Made by a program: the position numbers and the translations under genes
Shown: positions 1 to 9,025 of the stretch, in pieces
Numbering within the stretch: the first letter of the stretch is position 1
Layout of the letters: each line of letters starts with the position of its first letter
The notes under the pieces: generated by a model
Databases searched by the model: none
Told to the model about the DNA's origin: nothing
What the model saw: the letters and a program-made list of their open reading frames with translations, nothing else
Source: an uncultured Akkermansia sp.
GTDB lineage: Bacteria > Verrucomicrobiota > Verrucomicrobiia > Verrucomicrobiales > Akkermansiaceae
Length of the DNA stretch: 42,245 nt
Direction of reading: 5' to 3'
Assembly: GCA_904502165.1 (NCBI GenBank)
Contig: CAJGDB010000005.1
Coordinates: 1 to 42,245 of the forward strand

Positions 1-402
1 GAGTTTGACCGCAAGGGCGATGAGTTTGGCGGGGTGGCAAATGTTACGATGCTCTGGGTGCATGGTGAGCAGGCGCGCCGCGTTATTTACGATGAATTGA
101 TGAAGAGACAGGCCATTGTGGACGAATGTCTGGCTTATAGCACTGTTCCTGAAACTGAGGATGTGAATGGAACCCGGGAGCGGCTGCGTGAGGAGGGGGC
201 TGATATTGTCACCTTTACCAGCAGCAGTACGGTGCGTCATTTCATGGATATGAAAATTCCCTTGCCGGCAGGTTGCCGCATTGCCAGCATTGGCCCTGTG
301 ACTACGGCTACTCTGGCTGAATATGGCCTGACCCCGGATATTGAAGCCTCGGCGCACACTATCCCCAGCCTGGTGGAGGCCATTGTTAAGTCTCAGAAGT
401 AA
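1..402 (+). CDS. hemD: uroporphyrinogen-III synthase, C-terminal part (5' end outside window)
   Basis: The frame is open from the first base, so this is the 3' end of a longer gene. The visible 133 residues match the C-terminal half of uroporphyrinogen-III synthase, which cyclises hydroxymethylbilane to uroporphyrinogen III in cytoplasmic tetrapyrrole synthesis. Recognisable family segments are a 'YxTVPE' stretch and the hallmark 'DIVTFTSSSTVRHF' strand-helix, followed by 'ASIGPVTTATLAEYGL'. In many bacteria HemD is fused behind a uroporphyrinogen methyltransferase; whether that is so here cannot be seen. It ends 14 bases before the preferred hemA start, so the two are probably co-transcribed. 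Function is confident; full extent is not. Confidence 0.88.
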   Translation, partial: EFDRKGDEFGGVANVTMLWVHGEQARRVIYDELMKRQAIVDECLAYSTVPETEDVNGTRERLREEGADIVTFTSSSTVRHFMDMKIPLPAGCRIASIGPVTTATLAEYGLTPDIEASAHTIPSLVEAIVKSQK

Positions 403-416
403 GTATGGAGAGTGAG

Positions 417-1454
417 ATGCAGATGTTCTGCCTTGGTGTGAACTATCGCAGCTGCCCGGTGGCGCTCCGCGAGCAGTTTGCTGTGGGAAAATCCCGCCAG
501 GTTGAGGTAAATGCCGCGCTGGCCGCACTCCCGGGGGTGGAGGAGTGTGTGCTTCTCTCTACCTGCAATCGCACAGAAATCTATTACTGGAGCCGGAATG
601 CGGAAACCGCGCTTCCCCATATTCTTCAGCATTTTCTCGGTAATACGCCGGACGCTTCTGAGCGTCGCAGAATGTTTTACCACTACCAGGGGAAGGAGGC
701 TTTGTTTCATCTTGCCGCAGTTGGTTCTGGTCTGGATTCAATGGTTGTGGGTGAAACGGAGATTTTCGGCCAGCTGAAGGAGGCATACCGCGTGGCTCTG
801 GAAGCTGGTGTAACAGCGGGGTTTGCAAACCGCACCTTTCAGAATGTCTTTACCATTGCGAAGAAGGTACGCAGCAGTTCCCAGATTACGAGCGGCCCCA
901 CATCTGTGGGGGCGGCAGCAGTGCAGATGGCTCAGGAGATGCTGGGGAATCTGGCGGGTTCCAATGTGATGGTGGTCGGTGCTGGTGAGGTGGCCCGGAC
1001 AACGGCGCAGAGCCTGCGTTCCCGTGGTGCAGAAAGTATATTTGTGGCCAATCGCTCCTATGACCGAGCGGTGGAGCTGGCGGCTCAGGTGGGGGGCAAG
1101 GTGATTCGTTTTACAGAATGGATTCCCTATTTGGAAAATATTGATATTGTGATTGTCTCTACGGCATCTCCTGTGTATGTGGTGTCTCCGGGCGTGATGG
1201 AACAGGTGCAGCAGAAACGGCAGAGACCGATTTGCCTGATAGACCTTTCCGTGCCCAGAAATGTTGACCCGGCCTGTGCTCTGGTTGATGATGTGAATGT
1301 GTATGATATGGATGCTCTGGAACAGGCAACCGCAGAGACACGCCGCCTGCGTGCGGCAGAGATTGCTGCCTGTGAACAGATGATTTGTTCCTGGCTGGAT
1401 GAACAGGCTGGAAATCTGCTTAAAAAGCGGATTTTTACTGCTCCTGTTGCCTAG
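417..1454 (+). CDS. hemA: glutamyl-tRNA reductase, short form
   Basis: This is the NADPH-dependent enzyme that reduces glutamyl-tRNA(Glu) to glutamate-1-semialdehyde, the first committed step of the C5 tetrapyrrole pathway. The catalytic segment 'LLSTCNRTEIYY' is present; starting at 417 the nucleophile is Cys50, the same number as in E. coli, and a GGAG lies 6 bases upstream, so 417 is preferred over the ATG at 405. 'GLDSMVVGETEIFGQLKEAY' and the nucleotide-binding 'VMVVGAGEVARTTAQ' are intact. The product is only 345 residues, against roughly 420 for the family. It stops soon after the linker helix ('SWLDEQAGNLLKKRIF'), so most of the C-terminal dimerisation domain is missing. A T-rich stretch follows the stop. 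Confidence 0.93.
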   Translation: MQMFCLGVNYRSCPVALREQFAVGKSRQVEVNAALAALPGVEECVLLSTCNRTEIYYWSRNAETALPHILQHFLGNTPDASERRRMFYHYQGKEALFHLAAVGSGLDSMVVGETEIFGQLKEAYRVALEAGVTAGFANRTFQNVFTIAKKVRSSSQITSGPTSVGAAAVQMAQEMLGNLAGSNVMVVGAGEVARTTAQSLRSRGAESIFVANRSYDRAVELAAQVGGKVIRFTEWIPYLENIDIVIVSTASPVYVVSPGVMEQVQQKRQRPICLIDLSVPRNVDPACALVDDVNVYDMDALEQATAETRRLRAAEIAACEQMICSWLDEQAGNLLKKRIFTAPVA

Positions 1455-1547
1455 GGCTTTTTTTACGGAAGAAAAATCACATCTGTTTGAACAAAATCTG
1501 CAGAAGTTTGTCTATACCCTGTCTCTCACGAACTGTTATCCTGCATT

Positions 1548-2126
1548 ATGGCCCGTATTCCTAATCCCGCGTCTTTTGAAACAGAGGAGCATCTCTTAGC
1601 CCTGTTGGCTACATTAAAGGTTGAACGTGTGGAGGAAGCAGACTTTGAAGGCCGGTTCCTGGCTGATTTCCATGAACGCGTGGCTCGTGAGGCGGTCTGC
1701 TGTCCGGCGCGGCGCCATCTTCTGGCTCACATCCTACAGATGCTGGATAATTTCGGACGCGGCCGACTGGCTTTCGGGGCCTCTGCGCTGGGGCTCGGCG
1801 TTGTTGCCGTGGCATTTGCTCTGTATCCCGCAGAGCAGGGGGTGGTAGAGACAGCTGCTTCCGTAGGGGTGGACAGGAATGCTCCTCTCATGCAGTTCCC
1901 GGCTCTCAGCAATGATCTGGATGCTTGCACTACCATACGCGTCATTCAGGAACCCGCCGGACTGGATGCAGGCAATATCATGGTAACCCGCGGGCAGCAT
2001 GCGACCATTATCCAGATTCCAAATACGTATGCTCCTGCACCGCGGCAATCTTCTCCTGCTGGTGGCGCTTCACGGCCTGCCGGGACAGGCACTTTACCCG
2101 CCAGTTCTGTGCGGTACGCCTTCTGA
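1548..2126 (+). CDS. hypothetical single-pass membrane protein
   Basis: This is a 192-residue protein of no family I recognise. The first ~70 residues are charged and probably cytoplasmic, including 'FHERVAREAVCCPARRHLL' with a Cys-Cys pair at 51-52. One hydrophobic segment follows at about residues 74-93, then a ~100-residue tail rich in Ala, Pro, Gly and Ser that would lie outside the membrane. The layout of soluble head, one membrane span and low-complexity tail resembles anti-sigma factors, but no HxxxCxxC zinc anti-sigma motif is present, so that role is only a possibility. It stands alone between hemA and a zinc-ribbon protein. No clear Shine-Dalgarno precedes the ATG. Confidence 0.6.
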   Translation: MARIPNPASFETEEHLLALLATLKVERVEEADFEGRFLADFHERVAREAVCCPARRHLLAHILQMLDNFGRGRLAFGASALGLGVVAVAFALYPAEQGVVETAASVGVDRNAPLMQFPALSNDLDACTTIRVIQEPAGLDAGNIMVTRGQHATIIQIPNTYAPAPRQSSPAGGASRPAGTGTLPASSVRYAF

Positions 2127-2179
2127 GCTGTTATCAGTCTAATTTTTCCGGCTGATACAGGATTCCGGCTTATTCTGGC

Positions 2180-2208
2180 TTGCAATGGGCTTATCTGTCT
2201 GGTATAAA
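2180..2208 (+). promoter_or_regulatory. candidate sigma70 promoter for the zinc-ribbon protein gene
   Basis: TTGCAA (2180-2185) and TATAAA (2203-2208) are separated by exactly 17 bases. The -10 box ends only 9 bases before the ATG at 2218, which would leave an almost leaderless mRNA and put the nearby purine-rich AGGGGTG at the very 5' end or outside the transcript. Either box could be a chance match. Confidence 0.45.
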
Positions 2209-2217
2209 AGGGGTGCA

Positions 2218-3741
2218 ATGGAAATTGAGTGCAGCAAGTGCCATCGTAAGTTTAATGCAACGAAGGAGGATATTACCGTTTGCCCGGAATGTCTGAGGAA
2301 TGAGTTTGCCGCAACTGCTCCCAGATTGAATGACGAGGAGCATGCTGCGCTCGTTGCTGAGTATAAGTCTTCAATGAAGAGACAGTCTGCCCGTGCTGAA
2401 ACCATGGGCGGGGTGTATGCTTCCGGGCATGCCTTTAATGTTGCCGGCACGTTGAGGCTTTCTTTAGGGCTGCTTATCTTTGCTGTCTGCGCCCTTATCT
2501 TCATCGCAAGCGACAAGGAGGAAGGTATCACTTTCCTGGCTAATGAGGATATAGAGTCTCAACGCCTCTTCTCCATGATTTTCTGCGTGGTGAGTGCCGG
2601 GCTTGTAGCTACGGCTTCTGTTTATTTCAAGAAAACGGTCTACGTGATGGCTGGTGTCATTCTGGTGCTGGGATGGGTGATGCCTAACATTCTGGAATAT
2701 GCGTTGAATGAGGCAGAGCGCAGAGCCTCAGAAATCAAGGCTCAGCAACAGATGGCAGATGTGCAGGTTTCGGCTGATAATGTAACCGGCCCGATTCTGA
2801 CGGATGCCGACCTTCAGGTGTTCTACTCCCTGCGTTCCATTTCAAATCGTGTGACACACTATGCGGTGTTCATTGATAATCAGGACCGCCGGGCTCGTGA
2901 TATTGTGCGCGATGCCCTGACCCGCCTGCTGCAGTCAGAATATACCCGTGCCCATACCCGGGCCAATGGTGCGCTGTATGTGGTAACCAATGTATCCGGA
3001 GCCCGGCAGAACATTTCCCCTATACTCTCTCGCTTTGGTACTGTTACCTACGCGGCTCCCTCCAAGGGTGTATACGAGGTGCGTTTTGATGCGGATAAGG
3101 CAAATCTGGTAAGCCAGTATTCACCCGATGTGTTGTCCTCGCCGATGAATCCGTCGTATGTGGTGGCCAACCTGAACGAGATGAAGTGCCTGGACCCGAT
3201 GCGAGTACGCATGTCTGCACGTTCTCTGGCTCATTCGAATGTGCGTGTCCTGCGCGGTGAAATCCGTTCCACTCTGCTGCAGGTGCTCAATGATCCCTGG
3301 TTGACTGAGCCGGATACGTACTCTGAACTGATTGAGGCTATGGTGGTTTACAGTATTCCTGATGATAAGGAAGCCACAAAGCATTGCCTCAAGTATTTTG
3401 AAGCCCGCCGTGCGTTGAAGCGAGAAGTCTCCCCGGCTGTTACCCGTTATCTTATTCTCCAGGTGCCTGACCTTATGGTCAACCCTATTGTCGACCTGTG
3501 GTGTGAGAACCCGGTTGCCTGGGCAGAGATGCTGAATCTGCTGGGTTACCGCGTGCATGCGCCCCTCATCAGCCGGTTGCAGTCAACTTCTGATATCCGC
3601 CTTGCCGGTGCTATCCTCAAATTCCTTGAAGTCAATGGAACCAGGGATGCCATGCCTGCGGTGAAGCCGTTTATGGAACATTCCGATTCCATCATCCGCC
3701 ATTCTGCCCGTTCTACTTACAACGCTTTGCAAAGTCGATAA
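2218..3741 (+). CDS. zinc-ribbon multi-pass membrane protein of unknown function
   Basis: This 507-residue protein starts with a compact zinc ribbon: Cys5-x2-Cys8 and Cys22-x2-Cys25. Hydrophobic segments follow at about residues 79-97, 118-136 and 141-158, suggesting three membrane spans. The remaining ~330 residues look soluble and helical, and the end ('IRLAGAILKFLEVNGTRD', 'PFMEHSDSIIRHSARSTY') has the rhythm of HEAT-like repeats. The start at 2218 places the ribbon at the N-terminus and follows an AGGGGTG; an in-frame start at 2185 would overlap the likely promoter. It precedes the transglutaminase-like gene by 34 bases, and the two may act together at the envelope. No enzymatic motif was seen. 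Confidence 0.75.
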   Translation: MEIECSKCHRKFNATKEDITVCPECLRNEFAATAPRLNDEEHAALVAEYKSSMKRQSARAETMGGVYASGHAFNVAGTLRLSLGLLIFAVCALIFIASDKEEGITFLANEDIESQRLFSMIFCVVSAGLVATASVYFKKTVYVMAGVILVLGWVMPNILEYALNEAERRASEIKAQQQMADVQVSADNVTGPILTDADLQVFYSLRSISNRVTHYAVFIDNQDRRARDIVRDALTRLLQSEYTRAHTRANGALYVVTNVSGARQNISPILSRFGTVTYAAPSKGVYEVRFDADKANLVSQYSPDVLSSPMNPSYVVANLNEMKCLDPMRVRMSARSLAHSNVRVLRGEIRSTLLQVLNDPWLTEPDTYSELIEAMVVYSIPDDKEATKHCLKYFEARRALKREVSPAVTRYLILQVPDLMVNPIVDLWCENPVAWAEMLNLLGYRVHAPLISRLQSTSDIRLAGAILKFLEVNGTRDAMPAVKPFMEHSDSIIRHSARSTYNALQSR

Positions 3742-3775
3742 CCCTTATCTCATCACATCGTCCTGTTTTATCATC

Positions 3776-6319
3776 ATGTCTGCAAGACTCATTCAACTTC
3801 TTACGGCATCATTTCTCTTCTTCTGCGTAGGTGTAGCCATATTCCCCGTACTCTTTCCTTCCAAGGTGGAGAAGACAGAGCAGGTGGTGCACCAACACAG
3901 ACCCCCGGTTCGCAACATCAAGGTGGATGACTGGACCAATGATGATGAATACGTGGATGATGATGATGATGCTAAGTGGCAGGAAGAACCAGAGGATAAA
4001 ACTCCGGATCGCCGCATCACTGGGCAGGATGATGAAAAATTTGATGAGGAAAATGTGCCGATTGACCCCAAGCAGAACGTGGTGCCGGAAGCCCGTGTGA
4101 ATGCTGAATTTTCCTCTGCGTTGGCCGAAATGCGCCGTACGGCCGAAATGCTTGAAAAGCAGGAGCAGGAAAACTACAAGAATGATGAATTCAAGGCAGA
4201 GGACTGGGCTAATCCTGAAAAAATCTACTACGACCTGGCAGACCGGGTGCTGAAGAAACTGGGTAAGCTGGATGATGCCTCCATTATCAAGTTCCTGCAG
4301 TCTCCTGCCAATCGTCTGGACCTGGCCCGCATCACCCTGATTCGCAAAGCTGGCTCCCAGGCGATTCGCAGCGTGGCAATCCGCCCGAAGGGTAAGGCGT
4401 TACTGGCTGATCTGGGGGGGGATCTGAACTGGCTGAGCAATACGCTCTATTCCGGCCCGACAAAGAATATAGACAAGGGGCTCTGCTATCTAGAAACATT
4501 GTATGGTATAGCCGGGGCAGAAGAAATGGAAGTGCCTGCCACCCGCCGCATTGCCACGACGGCAGCCTTGGAATTTGCCCGTGAGGGCTGGAGCGAGAAT
4601 GATCTCGTTTCCCGTTTCAAATACTACAATGAGAGCTGGAAGGAGGGCAAGCTTAATGCTTACTTTGATAAGCTGCAGTATTGGGAGACCCGCTTTGTGA
4701 CCGGGTGCAAGCAGCCCAGCGATGGTGCCGGCCAGTGGGGCAGCCGTCGCAACCTCACCTGGCATCGCGACAATGTGCGCCTGCCCATGGAGCAGTATTT
4801 TGGGGCTGAGGGGCAGCTCGAGTACCGCCTCCGCAATGTTGCAGGTGACTCTGTGTTCTCTTCTGCCTATCTGGCACCTATCTGGAAGTACGTGAACTTC
4901 ACCACGGGCTGGGCGTATCGTGAAATCGGCGGTGTTTGCGGTGCACTTTCGCACTATGCCACCTTCAGCGCTCTTGCTGCAGGTCTGCCTGCCTCCACGA
5001 TGGGTGAGCCCGGTCACTGCGCCTATGCCATGCGTATTGGTAATGAGTGGCGTGCTGGTAACTCCATTTACTGGAGGAAGGACCTTCATAAGACATTCTG
5101 GGGTGAGCCGGAATGGGACTTCCTTATTCTTACCCAGAAGCTGTACGAAGACCGTTTCAAGACCATGGCAGCAGACCAGATGGTTTCCATGGCTGATTTT
5201 CTGACTGCTCGCCGTAAGATGAAAGCGGCCTTTAACAGTTATGAAATCTCTGCCAAGTTCCAGCCTAACAACTGGCCTGCTCTGAAGCGTTATGCAGCTT
5301 ATCTCAAGTTCAAGGCTCCCGAGGACCGCGAAAAGTGGCAGACTCTGCATGATGCCGTGATGGATGGAATGGGTAAGACTCACTACCACGCTGCGGCCAC
5401 CATGCTGGCACGTTATGTGTATCCGAACCTCGCCCCTCTTGTGAAAGACCGCGTAAAACTCAACAGAATGTTCTCCAGTTTGTTTACTCACTTTAAGGAC
5501 TGGGGTACAAACCGTTGGGACATTGCACCTGTGCTCGATGCCCAGATTGCCACCTGCAATTCCGATGCCGACCGGAAATCTTATCTGCGGGAATCGTTGC
5601 GTGTGCTGATGCGGCGTCCGGATTATTCCGGTGCCGTGCTGACATGGGGGCTGGGATACGTAGGTAAGCTGCCCGAGGGGGATGGCAAGATTCAGGAGGA
5701 ATTCACCAACATGCTGGTTCAGGCCATGAGCCGTACCAGTACCTCCAAGAAGCAGCTCGATGAAACATGGGCTACTCTGGGCGAGGCTATCCATGCTGCT
5801 GCCAAGGGTAAGGAACGTGGCACTTTCCAGGCCATTGGCAAGCTTGCATACCGCAAGTGTAAGAAGAATTTCCCCAAGAAGGGGCCGCAGGTCAAAGGCT
5901 TTGCCGGGCGTGTGGTCTCCACCACGGGGTGGATTGATACGGCTACAACGATTGGCGATATGAAGGATTGCTGTTTGCACTGGGGTGTTCTTCAGCGTTT
6001 TGGTGGTACCATGCCCGGCAAGTTTGAAGGAAAGTCAGGCCTGACAGTCGGCCTCGAGAAGAAGTGTGATTTCAATGGCGTTGTCTGCGTCAGCCATGAA
6101 AAGAAGCTCAAGAATGATCGCCCGTTCTATCTTGAAGTGTCGGATGATGGCCAGAACTGGCAGCGTGTACGCCCCAATGGCAACATTGAGGGGAACATGA
6201 TTCGTTTTGATCTGAAATCCAGCGGTGTTTCCGGCAAGTTCGTGCGTATGCTGCGCGAGGGCGATAAGTATGAACCGGGCATTGCCGGCTTCTATGTGTA
6301 TGGCAAACCGCAGCGTTAA
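3776..6319 (+). CDS. membrane-anchored transglutaminase-like protein with C-terminal carbohydrate-binding-like domain
   Basis: This is an 847-residue envelope protein. Residues 7-28 form an N-terminal anchor or uncleaved signal, followed by an acidic, disordered stretch (~40-100) with runs of Asp. A helical middle leads to 'GGVCGALSHYATFSALAAG' (Cys388) and 'GEPGHCAYAMRIGNEW' (His414). This Cys-then-His arrangement is typical of transglutaminase-like and papain-fold proteins; I infer a Cys-His site, perhaps with an Asp or Asn further on. The last ~150 residues include 'FYLEVSDDGQNWQRV' and 'KFVRM', the usual pattern of F5/8 type C (discoidin-like) carbohydrate-binding domains. Substrate is unknown; peptidoglycan crosslinks or host glycoproteins are guesses. 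It is probably co-transcribed with the next gene, 21 bases on. Confidence 0.78.
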   Translation: MSARLIQLLTASFLFFCVGVAIFPVLFPSKVEKTEQVVHQHRPPVRNIKVDDWTNDDEYVDDDDDAKWQEEPEDKTPDRRITGQDDEKFDEENVPIDPKQNVVPEARVNAEFSSALAEMRRTAEMLEKQEQENYKNDEFKAEDWANPEKIYYDLADRVLKKLGKLDDASIIKFLQSPANRLDLARITLIRKAGSQAIRSVAIRPKGKALLADLGGDLNWLSNTLYSGPTKNIDKGLCYLETLYGIAGAEEMEVPATRRIATTAALEFAREGWSENDLVSRFKYYNESWKEGKLNAYFDKLQYWETRFVTGCKQPSDGAGQWGSRRNLTWHRDNVRLPMEQYFGAEGQLEYRLRNVAGDSVFSSAYLAPIWKYVNFTTGWAYREIGGVCGALSHYATFSALAAGLPASTMGEPGHCAYAMRIGNEWRAGNSIYWRKDLHKTFWGEPEWDFLILTQKLYEDRFKTMAADQMVSMADFLTARRKMKAAFNSYEISAKFQPNNWPALKRYAAYLKFKAPEDREKWQTLHDAVMDGMGKTHYHAAATMLARYVYPNLAPLVKDRVKLNRMFSSLFTHFKDWGTNRWDIAPVLDAQIATCNSDADRKSYLRESLRVLMRRPDYSGAVLTWGLGYVGKLPEGDGKIQEEFTNMLVQAMSRTSTSKKQLDETWATLGEAIHAAAKGKERGTFQAIGKLAYRKCKKNFPKKGPQVKGFAGRVVSTTGWIDTATTIGDMKDCCLHWGVLQRFGGTMPGKFEGKSGLTVGLEKKCDFNGVVCVSHEKKLKNDRPFYLEVSDDGQNWQRVRPNGNIEGNMIRFDLKSSGVSGKFVRMLREGDKYEPGIAGFYVYGKPQR

Positions 6320-6340
6320 TCTGTAGAAAGAAAGTTATAT

Positions 6341-7447
6341 ATGTTCAGGAATCTTTTCAAGGCATTGGTAATGGGGGTAGTGATGAGTGCCCCCGCCTGG
6401 TCTGCAATAGCCCGCACTTATCCGGATGCTCTTTCCAAGGCAGGTAAGCACCCTATTGTTATTTTCATTTACGGGGCGAACTATGATAAGGTAGGGCAGG
6501 CAACTTACGAGGCCTTTATCAAGAAGAACAAGATTGCCCCCTATATCCGCCAGGCCACTTTCCTGGAAATGCCCCTGTATCAGCAGCCCAATGACAGGGA
6601 AAAAAAGGATATGGAGAAGCGCCTCGGTGGCAAGCGGCTTCCCCATGGCATCTGGAGTTATCCTTGTCTTGCCGTGGTTGATTCTGAGGAAAACCTGCGT
6701 GCAGTGGTGCAGAAACCGGATGAAATGAAGGACCCTGAAACAGCCCTGGCGGCTCTCAAGGTGCATCTGGATAATTTCTACCAGCAGGAGAAAATCCTGG
6801 ACAGGGCCCGCAAAGCAAAGGGAGACAAGCGGGCAGAGCTGCTCCTTGAGGCTTCGGATTACGATATCCGCATGCCCCGTGGATTGACTGATCCGAAGGG
6901 TGCTGAAGGCGACCCGGAGTTGAAGAACCGACTCAACTTCGACCCGACGACGCTGGTGGAAGCCCTGCAGATCAAGTCGTATGACCAGGCCAATGCTCAC
7001 GTGCGTAAGATGATGGCACAGGGCGGTTATTCCAAACTGCAGCGCCAGATGATTATGGCTGCGTATGCCGGGCATCTGCGCCGTGGTGGGGAGGGAATGG
7101 AGCCTGCTTCCAAGGAACGCCTGCGTGCGCTGTATACCGAAATGCGTAACATTGACCCCAAGTCGACCTATGGTGCGTATGCTGAAGGGGCTCTCGTCAT
7201 CTGGGTGGAAGGCGGCAAGCTCACAGATGAGCCTATTCCCACAGAAATCAACCGAGTGGATAACAAGAGCATTGATGACTCCGGCAATGGCTCCGGTGTT
7301 GGCGGGAATGATACTCCTGCACCTGCACCCGGTGGTTCTACCACGGCCATGGGGTCTACCGAGATTCCTGCATCTGATGACGATGTGGGTTCTGTCGATG
7401 AAGATTTCGAGGGCAGCGGTGCTGATACAGATGGCGATGACTTTTAA
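6341..7447 (+). CDS. secreted thioredoxin-fold-like protein of unknown function
   Basis: This 368-residue protein begins with a signal peptide (basic MFRNLFK, hydrophobic core, likely cleavage near 'APAWSAIA'). The next segment, 'HPIVIFIYGANYDKVGQATY', resembles the first strand and helix of a thioredoxin fold, but the Cys-x-x-Cys pair is absent, so a redox role is unlikely. A helical middle follows. The last ~75 residues are low-complexity, rich in Gly, Ser, Pro and Asp, and strongly acidic at the end. It follows the transglutaminase-like gene closely and is followed by a good terminator, so it probably ends that transcription unit. Beyond the weak fold resemblance I do not recognise the family. 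Confidence 0.68.
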   Translation: MFRNLFKALVMGVVMSAPAWSAIARTYPDALSKAGKHPIVIFIYGANYDKVGQATYEAFIKKNKIAPYIRQATFLEMPLYQQPNDREKKDMEKRLGGKRLPHGIWSYPCLAVVDSEENLRAVVQKPDEMKDPETALAALKVHLDNFYQQEKILDRARKAKGDKRAELLLEASDYDIRMPRGLTDPKGAEGDPELKNRLNFDPTTLVEALQIKSYDQANAHVRKMMAQGGYSKLQRQMIMAAYAGHLRRGGEGMEPASKERLRALYTEMRNIDPKSTYGAYAEGALVIWVEGGKLTDEPIPTEINRVDNKSIDDSGNGSGVGGNDTPAPAPGGSTTAMGSTEIPASDDDVGSVDEDFEGSGADTDGDDF

Positions 7448-7490
7448 TCGAGGATACGTGGCATAAGCCACAAAATACTTGATTTTTCTG

Positions 7491-7521
7491 ACCGGTGGGT
7501 GTAATCTCCCACCGGTTATTT
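7491..7521 (+). terminator. intrinsic terminator ending the envelope-protein unit
   Basis: There is a perfect 9-bp stem, ACCGGTGGG (7491-7499) with CCCACCGGT (7508-7516), an 8-base loop, and then a T-rich TATTTT. It lies 44 bases after the preceding stop codon and just before the ATG at 7531. It therefore separates the transporter from the upstream genes and argues against an in-frame GTG start at 7495, which would put the stem inside the coding region. Confidence 0.78.
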
Positions 7522-7530
7522 TCTGCCACT

Positions 7531-8970
7531 ATGCTGGGTCTTTCTGTATTCTTTCTGTGCCTTTTGCTTCTTGTTCTCGGCTATGTGTTCTATGGGCGAT
7601 TTGCCGAGAAAGTATATGGTTTTGATAAAAATACCATCATGCCCTGCGTGAAGTCGCCGGATGGTGTGGACTATGTGCCTCTGCCTGCTTGGAAGATTTT
7701 TCTCATCCAATTGTTGAACATAGCCGGGCTGGGGCCGGTGGTGGGTGCTGTGTCCGGATGCCTTTTCGGGCCGGTGGCTCTGCTGTGGATTGTGATTGGC
7801 TGCATCTTTGCCGGGGCCATGCATGATTTCCTTGCCGCGGCCATGTCTGCGGAACGTAATGGGGCTAATCTGCCTGAACTGGTGGGCGAGTACCTGGGCG
7901 AACCCGCCCGGCATGCTATGCGTTTTGTCTGCATTTTCCTCCTGGTCATGGTGGGGGTGGTGTTTACTCTGCTTCCTGCCGGAATGCTCAGCAACATTGT
8001 CGGGGTGACCTCACCATTCGGATGGAGCATCATCATCCTGGTATACTACTTCCTTGCAACAATTCTTCCCATTCAGGTCATCATTGGGCGGCTCTACCCG
8101 GTTTTCGGGGCTGTGTTTCTCTTTATGGCCGCGGGGTTGTTCATCATGCTGCCCCTGAGCGGTTATGACGTACTGCCCAATCTGGATTTTCTCAGCAACC
8201 AGCACCCTGCCGGTCTTTCGGTATGGCCCATGCTCTTCGTTACCATTGCCTGCGGTGCCATATCCGGATTCCATGCCACGCAGAGCCCCATGATGGTGCG
8301 CTGCACCAGCGAAGCCCGGAATGTACGCCGTCTTTTCTATGGCGCCATGGTTGTCGAGGGTATGGTGGCTCTGGTCTGGGCCGTCGTTGGTCTGACGCTG
8401 CGCGAGGTGCTCGTGACAGATTCTGCCACGATGGGGATGCTGGTTCAGCAGAATCCCTCTGCTGCCGTTCATGCCGCCTGTACCACATTGCTCGGCCCTT
8501 ATGGCGGGGCTGTTGCCGTGCTGGGGGTGGTGGTGCTGGCCATTACCAGCGGAGATACTGCTATGCGGAGCAGCCGCCTCATGCTGGCCGATATGCTGAA
8601 CATCCGCCAGACTCGTCCGCTGTCTCGTCTGATTCTGGCAGTGCCTCTCTTCCTTGTGGTCATTTTCATTTCGCAGCTTGATTTCAGTGTCATCTGGCGT
8701 TATTTCGGCTGGGGGAATCAGACTCTGGCCTGCTTTACATTGTGGAGCATTGCTGCCTGCCTGCGCCGCCGGGGGCGGAACAGCCTGCTGGCCGTGGTGC
8801 CGGCCTTGTTCATGACCTGCATGTGCACCACCTTCCTTTTCTATGCCCGGGAATGTGGAATTGAGCTGCCCCTGGGCCTCTCCTCCGGTATTGGCGTGGT
8901 GGTGATGGTGGTCTGTGGTGCCGTATTCCTCAGATTTGTGCGTCCTTCATCATCTAATGGTGCAGCATAA
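7531..8970 (+). CDS. CstA-family (carbon starvation protein A-like) membrane transporter
   Basis: This is a 479-residue, highly hydrophobic protein with about a dozen membrane segments. Family signatures are 'DGVDYVPLPAWKIFLIQL', 'NIAGLGPVVGAVSG', 'LLWIVIGCIFAGAMHDFLAA', 'GFHATQSPMMVRCTSEARN' and 'TSGDTAMRSSRLMLADML'. CstA and BtsT proteins import peptides or pyruvate into the cytoplasm, usually under carbon limitation. This member is much shorter than E. coli CstA (about 700 residues) and resembles the compact CstA-like forms of anaerobes. The ATG at 7531 is chosen because it follows the terminator hairpin; there is no clear Shine-Dalgarno. The substrate cannot be told from sequence. Confidence 0.87.
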   Translation: MLGLSVFFLCLLLLVLGYVFYGRFAEKVYGFDKNTIMPCVKSPDGVDYVPLPAWKIFLIQLLNIAGLGPVVGAVSGCLFGPVALLWIVIGCIFAGAMHDFLAAAMSAERNGANLPELVGEYLGEPARHAMRFVCIFLLVMVGVVFTLLPAGMLSNIVGVTSPFGWSIIILVYYFLATILPIQVIIGRLYPVFGAVFLFMAAGLFIMLPLSGYDVLPNLDFLSNQHPAGLSVWPMLFVTIACGAISGFHATQSPMMVRCTSEARNVRRLFYGAMVVEGMVALVWAVVGLTLREVLVTDSATMGMLVQQNPSAAVHAACTTLLGPYGGAVAVLGVVVLAITSGDTAMRSSRLMLADMLNIRQTRPLSRLILAVPLFLVVIFISQLDFSVIWRYFGWGNQTLACFTLWSIAACLRRRGRNSLLAVVPALFMTCMCTTFLFYARECGIELPLGLSSGIGVVVMVVCGAVFLRFVRPSSSNGAA

Positions 8971-8981
8971 GCATTTGCCGC

Positions 8982-9010
8982 TTGCTATGAGGTGCTCATT
9001 TTGCTAAAAT
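8982..9010 (+). promoter_or_regulatory. candidate sigma70 promoter for the penicillin-binding protein gene
   Basis: TTGCTA (8982-8987) and TAAAAT (9005-9010) are separated by 17 bases and end 15 bases before the ATG at 9026. The predicted leader is under 10 bases, again very short. Confidence 0.45.
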
Positions 9011-9025
9011 CATGCACGCTGAAGC

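Noticed and set aside
4490..5980. 496-residue open frame on the minus strand
   Set aside because: It is the complement of the transglutaminase-like gene, has no start signal, and has His/Arg/Leu-rich composition typical of an antisense shadow.
7495..7530. GTG start at 7495 for the CstA-like gene
   Set aside because: It would place the terminator stem within the coding sequence; the ATG at 7531 begins the hydrophobic N-terminus.
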